This document shows, piece by piece, positions 35,198 to 44,393 of a DNA stretch of 64,000 bases (positions are counted from its first letter, which is position 1; the number at the start of each line of letters is the position of its first letter). The position numbers were made by a program, and so were the translations under genes. The notes below the pieces were generated by a model. That model was not told the DNA's origin. It saw only the letters and a list, made by a program, of their open reading frames with translations, and did not search any database. The stretch covers positions 186,001-250,000 of the forward strand of contig NZ_JARXVE010000006.1 of NCBI RefSeq assembly GCF_029893345.1, given 5' to 3'. The stretch comes from Mycolicibacterium frederiksbergense. GTDB lineage: Bacteria > Actinomycetota > Actinomycetes > Mycobacteriales > Mycobacteriaceae.

Positions 35198-35820
35198 TCG
35201 TGACCGCGTCGTCCGAGCCGGACCAATCGAGGGCTGAGCAGCCCTCGGGGCTGTCCGTCGGCAAGGCCAGCGCCATCTGGGTGCTGATCGCCGGCGTGGT
35301 CGGTCTGGCCGCGGCGATGGCTCTCACGATCGAGAAGATCGAACTACTGATCAACCCGGCCTACGTGCCGTCGTGCAGCTTCAATCCGGTGCTGTCCTGC
35401 GGCTCGGTGATGGTCACCTGGCAGGCATCGGTCTTCGGTTTTGCCAACTCGCTGATCGGGGTGATCGCCTTCACGGTCACCCTGGTGACCGGCGTACTGG
35501 CGGTGGCAGGCGTTCGGCTGCCCCGGTGGTATTGGGCCGGATTGGCTGCCGGAACTGTGCTGGGCGTCGTGTTCGTGCACTGGCTGATATTCCAGAGCCT
35601 CTATCGCATCGGTGCCCTGTGCCCGTACTGCATGGTGGTGTGGGCCGTGACGATCCCCCTGATGGTCGTGACGTGTTCCATCGCACTTCGACCGCTGCAC
35701 ACGAACGTGGTCGCCCGGGCGATCTACCAGTGGCGTTGGTCAATTGCCACGCTCTGGTTCACCTCAGTTGTGCTTTTGATCCTGGTGCGTTTCTGGGAAT
35801 ACTGGTCAACTTTTCTCTAA
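35194..35820 (+). CDS. Vitamin K epoxide reductase-like membrane thiol oxidoreductase
   Basis: A 208-residue protein with four to five membrane segments. Redox cysteines are the loop pair C61 and C69 (PSCSFNPVLSCGSVM) and the CxxC C143/C146 (LCPYCMVVW). VKOR homologues in mycobacteria replace DsbB and regenerate DsbA-type proteins using menaquinone. The ATG overlaps the DsbA-like stop (ATGA), so the pair is co-translated. Confidence 0.93.
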   Translation: MIVTASSEPDQSRAEQPSGLSVGKASAIWVLIAGVVGLAAAMALTIEKIELLINPAYVPSCSFNPVLSCGSVMVTWQASVFGFANSLIGVIAFTVTLVTGVLAVAGVRLPRWYWAGLAAGTVLGVVFVHWLIFQSLYRIGALCPYCMVVWAVTIPLMVVTCSIALRPLHTNVVARAIYQWRWSIATLWFTSVVLLILVRFWEYWSTFL

Positions 35821-35854
35821 CACTCTGGAAACCCCCTAGCGGTTAGGTCTACGC

Positions 35855-38800
35855 GTGATTTCTAAGTTGTTGGTCGCCAATCGCGGTGAGATTGCGATCC
35901 GTGCGTTTCGTGCTGCTTATGAAATGGGCATCGCGACGGTGGCGGTGTATCCGTACGAGGATCGCAATTCGGTGCACCGGCTGAAGGCTGATGAGTCGTA
36001 TCAGATAGGTGAGATCGGCCATCCGGTTCGGGCTTATCTGTCGGTGGACGAGATCATCAGGGTGGCCAAGCATTCGGGTGCGGATGCGGTGTATCCGGGT
36101 TACGGGTTCTTGTCGGAGAACCCGGAGTTGGCGGCTGCCTGCGCGGAGGCGGGTATCACGTTTGTGGGGCCTTCGGCCCAGGTTCTGGAGTTGACCGGAA
36201 ACAAGTCGCGGGCGATCGCGGCGGCGAAGGCGGCGGGCCTTCCGGTGTTGGCGTCATCGGCGCCGTCGTCGTCGGTGCAGGAGTTGGTCGCGGCGGCACG
36301 GGATATGGATTTCCCGTTGTTCGTCAAGGCGGTGTCCGGTGGTGGCGGGCGCGGGATGCGCCGGGTGACCGAGCCCGAGGCGCTGGCCGAGGCGGTGGAG
36401 GCGGCTTCGCGTGAGGCGGAGTCGGCGTTCGGTGATCCTCAGGTGTATCTGGAGCAGGCGGTACTGAACCCGCGCCATATCGAGGTGCAGATCCTCGCGG
36501 ATGCCCAGGGCAATGTGATGCACCTGTTCGAGCGGGATTGCAGTGTGCAGCGCCGGCATCAGAAGGTGATCGAGCTGGCGCCCGCTCCGAACCTGGATCC
36601 GCAACTGCGGGAACGGATTTGCGCGGACGCGGTGGCGTTTGCCCGGCAGATCGGGTACAGCTGCGCGGGCACGATCGAGTTCCTGCTCGACGAGCGTGGC
36701 CATCACGTGTTCATCGAATGCAATCCGCGGATTCAGGTGGAGCACACGGTGACCGAGGAGATCACCGATGTGGATCTGGTCGGTTCGCAGTTGCGGCTCG
36801 CGGCGGGGGAGAGCCTGGCGGATCTGGGTTTGAGCCAGGACACGTTGGTCATTCGTGGCGCGGCGATGCAGTGCCGGATCACCACCGAGGACCCGGCCAA
36901 TGGTTTCCGTCCGGACACCGGCCGGATCACCGCCTACCGGTCGCCCGGCGGTGCGGGTATCCGGCTCGATGGTGGATCCAACCTGGGTGCGGAGATCTCG
37001 GCGCATTTCGACTCGATGCTGGTCAAGCTGACCTGTCGGGGACGCGACTTCTCCACGGCGGTTTCGCGGGCCCGGCGTGCGCTGGCAGAGTTCCGCATCC
37101 GCGGGGTGTCGACGAATATCCCGTTCCTGCAGGCGGTGATCGACGATCCGGACTTCCGTGCCGGACGGGTCACCACCTCGTTCATCGATGATCGTCCGCA
37201 GCTGCTGACCGCCCGGTCGCCTGCCGACCGTGGTACCAAGATCTTGAATTACCTGGCTGATGTCACGGTGAACAAGCCCAATGGTGAGCGGTCGTCGACG
37301 ATGTACCCGCAGGACAAATTGCCGGCGTTGGATCTGTCGGCGGCACCTGCGGCGGGTTCCAAGCAGCGTCTGGTCGAGTTGGGGCCTGAGGGGTTCGCCC
37401 GGTGGATGCGTGACAGCAAGGCTGTCGGGGTCACCGACACGACGTTCCGCGATGCCCACCAGTCGCTGTTGGCGACCCGGTTGCGGTCCACCGGCCTGCT
37501 CAAGGTGGCGCCGTATGTGGCCCGGTCGATGCCACAGTTGCTGTCCATCGAGTGTTGGGGTGGGGCGACTTACGATGTGGCGCTGCGGTTCTTGAAGGAA
37601 GACCCGTGGGAGCGGCTGGCCGCCCTGCGTGAGGCTGTGCCCAACATCTGCTTGCAGATGTTGTTGCGGGGCCGAAACACGGTGGGCTACACGCCATATC
37701 CGGAATTGGTGACCTCGGCCTTCGTCGACGAAGCAACCCGCACCGGAATCGATATCTTCCGGATCTTCGATGCGCTCAACAATGTCGAGTCGATGCGCCC
37801 GGCGATCGATGCGGTGCGTGAGACCGGTACGGCGATCGCCGAAGTCGCCATGTCCTACACCGGGGACCTCAGCGACCCCGCAGAGAATCTGTACACGCTG
37901 GACTACTACCTGAAGTTGGCCGAGCAGATCGTGGATGCCGGTGCGCATGTGCTGGCGATCAAGGACATGGCCGGGTTGCTGCGCCCGCATTCTGCGCATC
38001 TGCTGGTGAGTGCGTTGCGGTCGAGGTTCGATCTGCCGGTGCATGTGCACACCCATGACACTCCGGGTGGGCAGCTGGCGACGTATCTGGCGGCCTGGCA
38101 GGCCGGGGCGTCGGCGGTCGATGGGGCGGCCGCGCCGTTGGCGGGTACCACCAGTCAGCCGGCGTTGTCCTCGATCGTGGCCGCGGCCGCGCACACCGAG
38201 TACGACACCGGCCTGTCGCTGGCCAATGTGTGTGACCTGGAGCCGTACTGGGAGGCGCTGCGCAAGGTCTACGCGCCTTTCGATGTTGCGGCGTCGGGTC
38301 CTCCTGCTCCCACGGGACGCGTCTACACCCATGAGATCCCGGGCGGGCAGCTGAGCAATCTGCGCCAGCAGGCCATTGCCTTGGGGTTGGGGGATCGTTT
38401 CGAGGAGATCGAGGCCAACTACGCTGCGGCCGACCGGGTGCTGGGCCGGCTGGTGAAGGTGACCCCGTCGAGCAAGGTGGTCGGGGATCTGGCGTTGGCG
38501 TTGGTGGGGGCCGGGGTCAGTGCGCAGGAGTTCGCCGCCGATCCGGCGCGCTACGACATCCCTGACAGTGTGATCGGCTTCCTGCGTGGTGAGCTGGGGG
38601 ATCCGCCGGGAGGCTGGCCGGAACCGTTGCGCACCAAGGCGCTTGAGGGTCGGGGACCGGCCAAGCCGATCCAGGAACTCTCGGCCGAGGACGAGACCCT
38701 GCTGGCCGCGCCGGGACCCAAGCGTCAAGCGGCGTTGAACCGGTTGTTGTTCCCGGGGCCGACGAAGGAGTTCGAGGCACACCGCGAAACCTACGGTGAC

Positions 38801-39247
38801 ACCTCCAGTTTGAGTGCCAACCAGTTCTTCTACGGGTTGCGTTACGGCGAGGAGCATCGCGTCGAGCTGGAGCGTGGCGTGCAGTTGCTGATCGGTTTGG
38901 AGGCGGTCTCCGACGCCGACGAGCGCGGGATGCGCACGGTGATGTGCATCCTCAACGGGCAGCTGCGTCCGATCACGGTGCGTGACCGCAGCATCGCCAG
39001 TGAGGTTCCGGCCGCGGAGAAGGCCGATCGCAACAACCCGGATCATGTGGCGGCCCCATTCGCCGGGGTGGTCACTGTCGGCGTCACTGCTGGTGACACC
39101 GTGGAGGCCGGGGCGACCATCGCCACCATCGAAGCGATGAAGATGGAAGCCGCGATCACCGCACCCAAAGCCGGCACCGTGCAACGCGTCGCGGTGTCCA
39201 CCACCGCACAGGTCGAAGGTGGTGACCTGCTGGTGGTGGTGAGCTGA
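35855..39247 (+). CDS. pyc: Pyruvate carboxylase
   Basis: A 1130-residue multidomain anaplerotic enzyme that carboxylates pyruvate to oxaloacetate. The biotin carboxylase domain is about 1-460 (LLVANRGEIAIRAFRAAYE, GGGGRGMR, ECNPRIQVEHTVTE), the carboxyltransferase barrel about 530-830 (TDTTFRDAHQSLLATRLRS, HTHDT) and the biotinyl domain at the end (IEAMKMEAA, biotin lysine K1096). The GTG start follows TTAGGT (35843-35848) by six bases with no clear Shine-Dalgarno, so it may be leaderless. The end overlaps the proposed rsmD start. Confidence 0.97.
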   Translation: MISKLLVANRGEIAIRAFRAAYEMGIATVAVYPYEDRNSVHRLKADESYQIGEIGHPVRAYLSVDEIIRVAKHSGADAVYPGYGFLSENPELAAACAEAGITFVGPSAQVLELTGNKSRAIAAAKAAGLPVLASSAPSSSVQELVAAARDMDFPLFVKAVSGGGGRGMRRVTEPEALAEAVEAASREAESAFGDPQVYLEQAVLNPRHIEVQILADAQGNVMHLFERDCSVQRRHQKVIELAPAPNLDPQLRERICADAVAFARQIGYSCAGTIEFLLDERGHHVFIECNPRIQVEHTVTEEITDVDLVGSQLRLAAGESLADLGLSQDTLVIRGAAMQCRITTEDPANGFRPDTGRITAYRSPGGAGIRLDGGSNLGAEISAHFDSMLVKLTCRGRDFSTAVSRARRALAEFRIRGVSTNIPFLQAVIDDPDFRAGRVTTSFIDDRPQLLTARSPADRGTKILNYLADVTVNKPNGERSSTMYPQDKLPALDLSAAPAAGSKQRLVELGPEGFARWMRDSKAVGVTDTTFRDAHQSLLATRLRSTGLLKVAPYVARSMPQLLSIECWGGATYDVALRFLKEDPWERLAALREAVPNICLQMLLRGRNTVGYTPYPELVTSAFVDEATRTGIDIFRIFDALNNVESMRPAIDAVRETGTAIAEVAMSYTGDLSDPAENLYTLDYYLKLAEQIVDAGAHVLAIKDMAGLLRPHSAHLLVSALRSRFDLPVHVHTHDTPGGQLATYLAAWQAGASAVDGAAAPLAGTTSQPALSSIVAAAAHTEYDTGLSLANVCDLEPYWEALRKVYAPFDVAASGPPAPTGRVYTHEIPGGQLSNLRQQAIALGLGDRFEEIEANYAAADRVLGRLVKVTPSSKVVGDLALALVGAGVSAQEFAADPARYDIPDSVIGFLRGELGDPPGGWPEPLRTKALEGRGPAKPIQELSAEDETLLAAPGPKRQAALNRLLFPGPTKEFEAHRETYGDTSSLSANQFFYGLRYGEEHRVELERGVQLLIGLEAVSDADERGMRTVMCILNGQLRPITVRDRSIASEVPAAEKADRNNPDHVAAPFAGVVTVGVTAGDTVEAGATIATIEAMKMEAAITAPKAGTVQRVAVSTTAQVEGGDLLVVVS

Positions 39248-39810
39248 CCCGCATCATCGCCGGAAGGCTGGGCGGTCGGCGGCTACGCGTGCCGCAGCAT
39301 CGCTCCGGCCAGGGAACACGGCCGACCTCGGATCGGGTCCGGGAGGCCGTGTTCAACGCGTTGACCGCGCGGCTGGATTTCACCGGGTTGTCGGTGCTGG
39401 ATCTCTACGCTGGTTCGGGAGCGCTTGGGCTGGAAGCGCTTTCGCGTGGAGCAAGCTCGGCGATGTTTGTCGAAGCCGACCAGCGCGCAGCCAGCGTCAT
39501 CGCCGAGAACATCGCGGCGCTGGGCGTCCGCGCCGCCACTGTGCGCCGGGGCAGCGTCGATGCGGTGCTGGCCGGTGGCACCACCCGGCCCGTCGACCTG
39601 GTGCTGGCAGACCCGCCGTACGACCTCGATGACGCCGCCGTCGACGCGATGCTCATCGCGCTGGCCCAGGCCGGTTGGGTGAGAACGGGAACCGTGGTCA
39701 TGGTGGAGCGGCGCTCGTCGAGTGAGCCGGTGTCCTGGCCGGTGGGCTGGGAGGCGCTGAGCACGCGCCGTTACGGCGACACCCGCGTCGAACTCGCCGA
39801 AGTGGGCTGA
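39244..39810 (+). CDS. rsmD: 16S rRNA (guanine966-N2)-methyltransferase, probable CTG start
   Basis: A Rossmann-fold methyltransferase with SAM motif LDLYAGSGALGLEALSRGA and catalytic LVLADPPYD. The conserved family N-terminus (TRIIAGRLGGRRLRVP) is encoded upstream of the first GTG (39289). The only codon that can open it is CTG at 39244, which overlaps the pyc stop as CTGA, since an in-frame TGA lies at 39223. With this start the protein is 188 residues; with GTG 39289 it is 173 and lacks the conserved segment. coaD is 64 bp downstream. Confidence 0.85.
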   Translation: MTRIIAGRLGGRRLRVPQHRSGQGTRPTSDRVREAVFNALTARLDFTGLSVLDLYAGSGALGLEALSRGASSAMFVEADQRAASVIAENIAALGVRAATVRRGSVDAVLAGGTTRPVDLVLADPPYDLDDAAVDAMLIALAQAGWVRTGTVVMVERRSSSEPVSWPVGWEALSTRRYGDTRVELAEVG

Positions 39811-39874
39811 CGCAGCGACGGATCGGCCTGGCCGATCGGGCCGTCCGACGTCGCTGCCTGTAGCGTCGTCACCC

Positions 39875-40351
39875 ATGAGTGGCGCGGTATGCCCCGGCTC
39901 CTTCGACCCGGTGACCCTTGGCCATATCGACGTTTTCGAGCGCGCCGCGGCGCAGTTCGACGAGGTCGTGGTGGCGGTTCTGGTGAACCCCAACAAGAAA
40001 GGGATGTTCGACCTCGACGAGCGGATGGCGATGATCGCCGAGTCGACCGAGCATCTGCCCAATCTGCGGGTGGAGTCCGGCGAGGGCCTCGTCGTCGACT
40101 TCGTGAAGTCGCGTGGATTGACCGCGATCGTCAAGGGCCTGCGCACCGGTACCGACTTCGAGTACGAGCTGCAGATGGCCCAGATGAACAAGCACGTGGC
40201 CGGTGTCGACACCTTCTTTGTGGCCACCACACCGCAGTACTCGTTCGTGTCCTCGTCGCTTGCCAAGGAGGTCGCCTCCCTCGGTGGCGACGTCTCGGCG
40301 CTGCTGCCGGAGCCGGTCAACCGCCGGTTGCAGGCCAAACTGGGCGGTTAG
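39875..40351 (+). CDS. coaD: Phosphopantetheine adenylyltransferase
   Basis: A 158-residue nucleotidyltransferase that makes dephospho-CoA from 4'-phosphopantetheine and ATP. The N-terminal motif PGSFDPVTLGHIDVFERA carries the TxGH signature, and the C-terminal YSFVSSSLAKEVA is the usual ATP-binding end. Length is typical. In M. tuberculosis the large PDIM/phenolic glycolipid locus lies next to this gene (Rv2965c); here sepIVA follows after 110 bp. Confidence 0.96.
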   Translation: MSGAVCPGSFDPVTLGHIDVFERAAAQFDEVVVAVLVNPNKKGMFDLDERMAMIAESTEHLPNLRVESGEGLVVDFVKSRGLTAIVKGLRTGTDFEYELQMAQMNKHVAGVDTFFVATTPQYSFVSSSLAKEVASLGGDVSALLPEPVNRRLQAKLGG

Positions 40352-40461
40352 CTCAGCCCCGCCCGGCATTGCCGGGAAGCGACACACCGATAGTGCTCCC
40401 CAGTCACAGGCGTAACACCAGGCACACTAGTCACTAACAACGACGCCTGGAGGGTTTAGCC

Positions 40462-41199
40462 GTGTACCGAGTTTTTGAAGCGCTCGACGAGCTCGGCGCG
40501 ATCGTCGAAGAAGCGCGCGGCGTGCCGATGACCGCCGGTTGCGTGGTGCCGCGTGGTGATGTGCTCGAGCTGATCGATGACATCAAGGACGCGATCCCAG
40601 GTGAGCTCGACGATGCGCAGGACGTGCTCGACGCGCGGGATTCGCTGCTGCGCGAGGCCAAGGAACATTCCGAGTCGGTGATCTCCACATCCAACGCCGA
40701 GGCCGACGGCATGCTCAACCACGCGAGGGGCGAGGCCGACCGGCTGTTGGCCGACGCCAAGGGGCAGGCCGACCGGATGGTGGCCGAGGCCCGTCAGCAC
40801 AGCGAGCGCATGGTCGGGGAAGCGCGCGAAGAGGCCGCGCGGCTGCACGCGGCGGCCAAGCGTGAGTACGACGCGACCACCGGTAGGGCCAAAGCCGAGG
40901 CCGATCGTCTCATCGAGAACGGAAACCTGACCTACGAGAAGGCCGTTCAAGAAGGCATCAAGGAACAGCAGCGGCTGGTGTCGCAGACCGAGATCGTGTC
41001 GACGGCCAATGCCGAGGCCACGCGGCTCATCGACTCGGCGCATGCCGAAGCCGACCGGCTGCGTGGGGAATGCGATATCTACGTCGACAGCAAACTCGCC
41101 GAGTTCGAGGACTTCCTCAATGGCACTCTGCGGTCCGTCGGTCGTGGACGTCACCAGCTACGCACGACCGCGGGCACGCACGACTACGCGACGCGCTGA
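40462..41199 (+). CDS. sepIVA: SepIVA, DivIVA-like septum/polar growth protein
   Basis: A 245-residue protein, nearly all coiled coil, rich in EA-type heptads (AEADRLLADAKGQADRMVAEA) after a DivIVA-like N-terminus (MYRVFEALDELGAIVEEARGVPM). The end (LRSVGRGRHQLRTTAGTHDYATR) is the basic tail conserved in mycobacterial Rv2927c, which is essential for division and intracellular membrane domain organisation. The GTG start precedes TACCGAG as in relatives. It has its own 110-bp upstream gap. Confidence 0.93.
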   Translation: MYRVFEALDELGAIVEEARGVPMTAGCVVPRGDVLELIDDIKDAIPGELDDAQDVLDARDSLLREAKEHSESVISTSNAEADGMLNHARGEADRLLADAKGQADRMVAEARQHSERMVGEAREEAARLHAAAKREYDATTGRAKAEADRLIENGNLTYEKAVQEGIKEQQRLVSQTEIVSTANAEATRLIDSAHAEADRLRGECDIYVDSKLAEFEDFLNGTLRSVGRGRHQLRTTAGTHDYATR

Positions 41200-41266
41200 G
41201 GATCTCATCGCGAGTCGTCGCATATGTGCGTCGAGGTGCGTGTGGGCGCAGCCGTAGGATGGATTC

Positions 41267-41878
41267 ATGGCGACGCATGCGAGCACCGGACGGCATGGGG
41301 GACAGCACGGTTATTCCCGATCGCCACTGGTGATCGACGTTTCGCGATTGGGTCGGCGGCCGGGTTCGCTTTTGGCCCACCAGGAGACGGTGGCAAGCCC
41401 GCTGCGCATCGGGGCCGAACTCGTCGCGATCGAAAAGGGCGCCCCACTGGAACTGGACCTGCGGTTGCAGTCGGTGTCCGAGGGCGTCCTGGTCAGCGGG
41501 ACCGTCTCGGCTCCCACCGTCGGCGAATGCGCACGGTGCCTGACCGAACTCACCGGTGACGTAGAGATCGACCTGACCGAGCTGTATGCGTACCCGGACA
41601 GCACCACCGACGAGACCACCGACGCCGACGAGATGAGCCGGGTCGGCTCGAGCGGCCAGGCCGACACGATCGACTTGCAGCAGCCGATCATCGACGCGGT
41701 CGGAATGGCATTGCCGTTCTCACCGTTGTGCCAGCCGGACTGCCCGGGCCTGTGCCCCGAATGCGGTGTCGCGCTGGCCACTGCCGAGGCCGGCCACCAC
41801 CACGACAAGATCGATCCCCGCTGGGCCAAGCTGACTGCGCTGCTGCCCGACGAGGAGCGACCCGGGGGTGGCGCGTGA
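41267..41878 (+). CDS. DUF177 (YceD) family protein
   Basis: A 203-residue protein with the YceD core (LRIGAELVAIEKGAPLELDLRLQSVSEGVLVSG, GECARCL) and a C-terminal cysteine cluster (CQPDCPGLCPECGV) likely to bind zinc. DUF177 proteins sit next to rpmF or rnc and are linked to 23S rRNA or ribosome biogenesis; the exact role is unsettled. The stop overlaps the rnc GTG start (GTGA), so the two are translated together. Confidence 0.88.
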   Translation: MATHASTGRHGGQHGYSRSPLVIDVSRLGRRPGSLLAHQETVASPLRIGAELVAIEKGAPLELDLRLQSVSEGVLVSGTVSAPTVGECARCLTELTGDVEIDLTELYAYPDSTTDETTDADEMSRVGSSGQADTIDLQQPIIDAVGMALPFSPLCQPDCPGLCPECGVALATAEAGHHHDKIDPRWAKLTALLPDEERPGGGA

Positions 41879-42567
41879 CGGATACGCGTGCGGCGTTGCT
41901 GGAAGCGCTCGGCATCGACCTTCCCGCCGAACTGCTCACCATCGCGCTGACCCACCGCAGCTATTCCTACGAGAACGGCGGTCTGCCGACCAACGAGCGG
42001 TTGGAGTTCCTGGGGGATGCGGTGTTGGGGCTGACCATCACCGAGGAGCTCTACCACCGCCACCCCGAACGCTCGGAGGGTGATCTGGCCAAGCTGCGGG
42101 CCAGCATCGTCAACACCCAGGCGCTGGCCGATGTCGGCCGCGGGCTCACCGAGGGCGGACTGGGCAGCCACCTGCTGCTGGGCAAGGGGGAAGAAACCTC
42201 CGGCGGTGCCGACAAGTCCAGCATTCTCGCCGATGGTGTCGAATCCATGCTCGGCGCAATCTATGTGCAGCACGGCCTGAGCACTGCCCGGGACGTGATC
42301 CTGCGGTTGTTCGGAGATCTGCTCGACACCGCTCCGACGCTGGGGGCCGGGCTGGACTGGAAGAGCAGCCTGCAGGAACTGACCGCGGCCCGGGGGCTGG
42401 GTGCGCCCAGCTATGTGGTGAGCTCCACCGGTCCCGACCACGACAAGGAATTCTCGGCGACCGTGGTGGTGGCCGATGTCGAGTACGGAACGGGCATGGG
42501 GCGCACCAAGAAAGAGGCCGAGCTTAAGGCGGCGGCCGCCGCATGGAACGCGCTCGACAATGCGTGA
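41875..42567 (+). CDS. rnc: Ribonuclease III
   Basis: A 230-residue double-strand RNA endonuclease used in rRNA processing. The signature ERLEFLGDAV (41-50) is intact, with the downstream DGVESMLGAIYVQHG metal-site glutamate, and a C-terminal dsRNA-binding domain (KSSLQELTAARGLGAPSYVV). The GTG overlaps the DUF177 stop. Longer in-frame starts lie inside the DUF177 gene and are rejected. mutM follows after six bases. Confidence 0.96.
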   Translation: MTDTRAALLEALGIDLPAELLTIALTHRSYSYENGGLPTNERLEFLGDAVLGLTITEELYHRHPERSEGDLAKLRASIVNTQALADVGRGLTEGGLGSHLLLGKGEETSGGADKSSILADGVESMLGAIYVQHGLSTARDVILRLFGDLLDTAPTLGAGLDWKSSLQELTAARGLGAPSYVVSSTGPDHDKEFSATVVVADVEYGTGMGRTKKEAELKAAAAAWNALDNA

Positions 42568-42573
42568 GTACCG

Positions 42574-43434
42574 ATGCCCGAACTGCCCGAGGTAGAGGTC
42601 GTCCGCCGCGGGTTGCAGGAACATGTTGCGGGAAAATCGATTTCGGCGGTGCGGGTGCACCATCCGCGGGCGGTGCGTCGGCATGAGGCCGGACCGGCCG
42701 ACCTGACAGCCCGGCTGTTGGGGGCCCGCATCACCGGAACCGGGCGCCGGGGCAAGTTTCTCTGGTTGACCCTGGGCGACGACGAGAATGACACCGAGGC
42801 CCTGGTGGTGCATCTGGGGATGAGCGGCCAGATGCTGCTGGGGCCGCTACGCGACGATCGGCATCTGCGGATCGCCGCACTGCTCGACGACGGTACGGCA
42901 CTGAATTTCGTCGACCAACGCACCTTCGGTGGCTGGCAGTTGGCCGAGCTGGTGACGGTGGACGGCACCGCGGTGCCGCAGCCGGTCGCGCACATCGCAC
43001 GCGACCCGCTGGACCCCCTGTTCGATCGCGACCATGTGGTTACCGTGCTGCGGCGCAAGCATTCTGAGATCAAGCGACAGCTACTCGACCAGACCGTGGT
43101 GTCCGGCATCGGCAACATCTATGCAGATGAGGCATTGTGGCGGACCAAGGTCAACGGCGTCAGAACTGCCGCGCTGCTGTCGCGCCGCAGACTGGCCGAG
43201 CTGCTCGGGGCGGCCGCTGAGGTGATGACCGACGCGCTGGGCCAGGGCGGCACGTCCTTCGACTCGCTCTACGTCAACGTCAACGGCGAATCCGGTTACT
43301 TCGAGCGGTCTTTGGATGCCTACGGGCGCGAAGGCGAACCGTGCCGACGATGCGGCGCGGTCATGCGGCGGGACAAGTTCATGAACCGGTCATCGTTCTA
43401 CTGCCCGAAATGTCAGCCCCGCCCGCGGGGCTGA
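42574..43434 (+). CDS. mutM: Formamidopyrimidine-DNA glycosylase
   Basis: A 286-residue bifunctional glycosylase/AP lyase that removes oxidised purines. The N-terminus MPELPEVEVVRRGL gives the catalytic Pro2 and Glu3. The C-terminal zinc finger is CRRCGAVMRRDKFMNRSSFYCPKC. Standard length. It is six bases downstream of rnc and converges on a Pro-rich membrane protein gene with 11 bp between. Confidence 0.96.
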   Translation: MPELPEVEVVRRGLQEHVAGKSISAVRVHHPRAVRRHEAGPADLTARLLGARITGTGRRGKFLWLTLGDDENDTEALVVHLGMSGQMLLGPLRDDRHLRIAALLDDGTALNFVDQRTFGGWQLAELVTVDGTAVPQPVAHIARDPLDPLFDRDHVVTVLRRKHSEIKRQLLDQTVVSGIGNIYADEALWRTKVNGVRTAALLSRRRLAELLGAAAEVMTDALGQGGTSFDSLYVNVNGESGYFERSLDAYGREGEPCRRCGAVMRRDKFMNRSSFYCPKCQPRPRG

Positions 43435-43445
43435 CCCGGAGGTGA

Positions 43446-44252
43446 TCAACGCATTGCCGGCATGCCCGGCATGTCGGACATGCAGATCTTCCACGATCCG
43501 CTTTCCTTACGCAGATACAGCTTGCCCGCACCGCCTTGATTCGAGATGTCGACGACGGCCTTGTTGCCGGTGACGGTGATCTTGGTGATCTTCGTCGACC
43601 CGTCGGTTTCGGTGCTGTGCGGAATGTCGATCGCATCCAGACCGCCGATCGATTCGAACAGGTCCTGGTCGGCCTGGCAGAAGTAGGGCAGGGCACCGGA
43701 GAGGTCGGTGCTGGAGTTCGCCATCATCTCCTCCAGGAAGTCCCGGACCTCCGCCTCGGCGTCGGACTCGCCGGGATTCGACGAGGAGTGCGAGGAGCCC
43801 GCGGAGGTGCGTCCCCCGGTGGAACCGGAGTCGCGGGTGAAGGCGAATATGGCGACCCCGCCGACCAGTACCAGCACGGCCAACACCGCGCCTGCGATCA
43901 ACAGCCATTTGCCGTTACCGCCGCCCGCAGGTTGCGGATCGGGGTAGCCGAACGGTTGTTGCGGCGCCCCGTAGGGCTGCTGGGCCCCATACGGCGTTCC
44001 GTACGGTTGCTGTGGCTGCTGAGGTGCTCCGTAGGGCGTTCCGTACGGTTGCTGCGGCTGCTGAGGCGCTCCGTAGGGAGTTCCGTACGGCTGTTGCGGG
44101 GCACCGTAGGGCTGCTGACCTGATCCGTAGGCCTGTTCGGGGTTCGGGTTCTGCGGATATCCCTGAGGAGCGCCCTGCTGCGGGTACGGCTGCTGCCATG
44201 GCCCGGTGGGCCCCGAGGGCGGGGTGGGCGGATTGCTCGGCGGATAGGTCAC
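43446..44252 (-). CDS. Proline-rich single-pass membrane protein with DUF4878-like external domain
   Basis: A 268-residue protein. The N-terminal 115 residues are Pro/Gln/Gly/Tyr-rich (PYGTPYGAPQQPQQ repeats), then a membrane helix (about 118-138), a Ser-rich linker and an external domain with two cysteines (PYFCQAD, WKICMS) that resembles DUF4878 lipoprotein-like folds. The function is unknown. A paralogue with the same plan is at 61465-62058. The GTG at 44252 gives TYPPSNPPTPP; the upstream frame lacks repeats. Confidence 0.8.
   Translation of the reverse strand: MTYPPSNPPTPPSGPTGPWQQPYPQQGAPQGYPQNPNPEQAYGSGQQPYGAPQQPYGTPYGAPQQPQQPYGTPYGAPQQPQQPYGTPYGAQQPYGAPQQPFGYPDPQPAGGGNGKWLLIAGAVLAVLVLVGGVAIFAFTRDSGSTGGRTSAGSSHSSSNPGESDAEAEVRDFLEEMMANSSTDLSGALPYFCQADQDLFESIGGLDAIDIPHSTETDGSTKITKITVTGNKAVVDISNQGGAGKLYLRKESGSWKICMSDMPGMPAMR
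43996..44110 (-). repeat. 42-bp tandem repeats coding PYGTPYGAPQQPQQ
   Basis: Units begin at 43996, 44038 and 44080 (third partial) and are nearly identical. They encode a 14-residue Pro/Gln/Tyr motif in the cytoplasmic tail of the membrane protein. Confidence 0.85.
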
Positions 44253-44393
44253 GGTGCTCCTCAGCGAAGTCGGTGCACCGAGTCTATCGTCGGTGTCCGG
44301 TTCATCGGCGCGTCGAACACACAGCATTGCCCACGATGCGGTAACGGCTTTGCCGCCGGAATAACCGTGCGTCTCGGCGTGTAGAAATACCGC

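Noticed and set aside
36254..39184. A 976-codon open frame on the minus strand opposite pyc
   Set aside because: It is an antisense frame kept open by GC-rich third positions of pyc. The product is Arg/His/Gln-rich with no recognisable domain.
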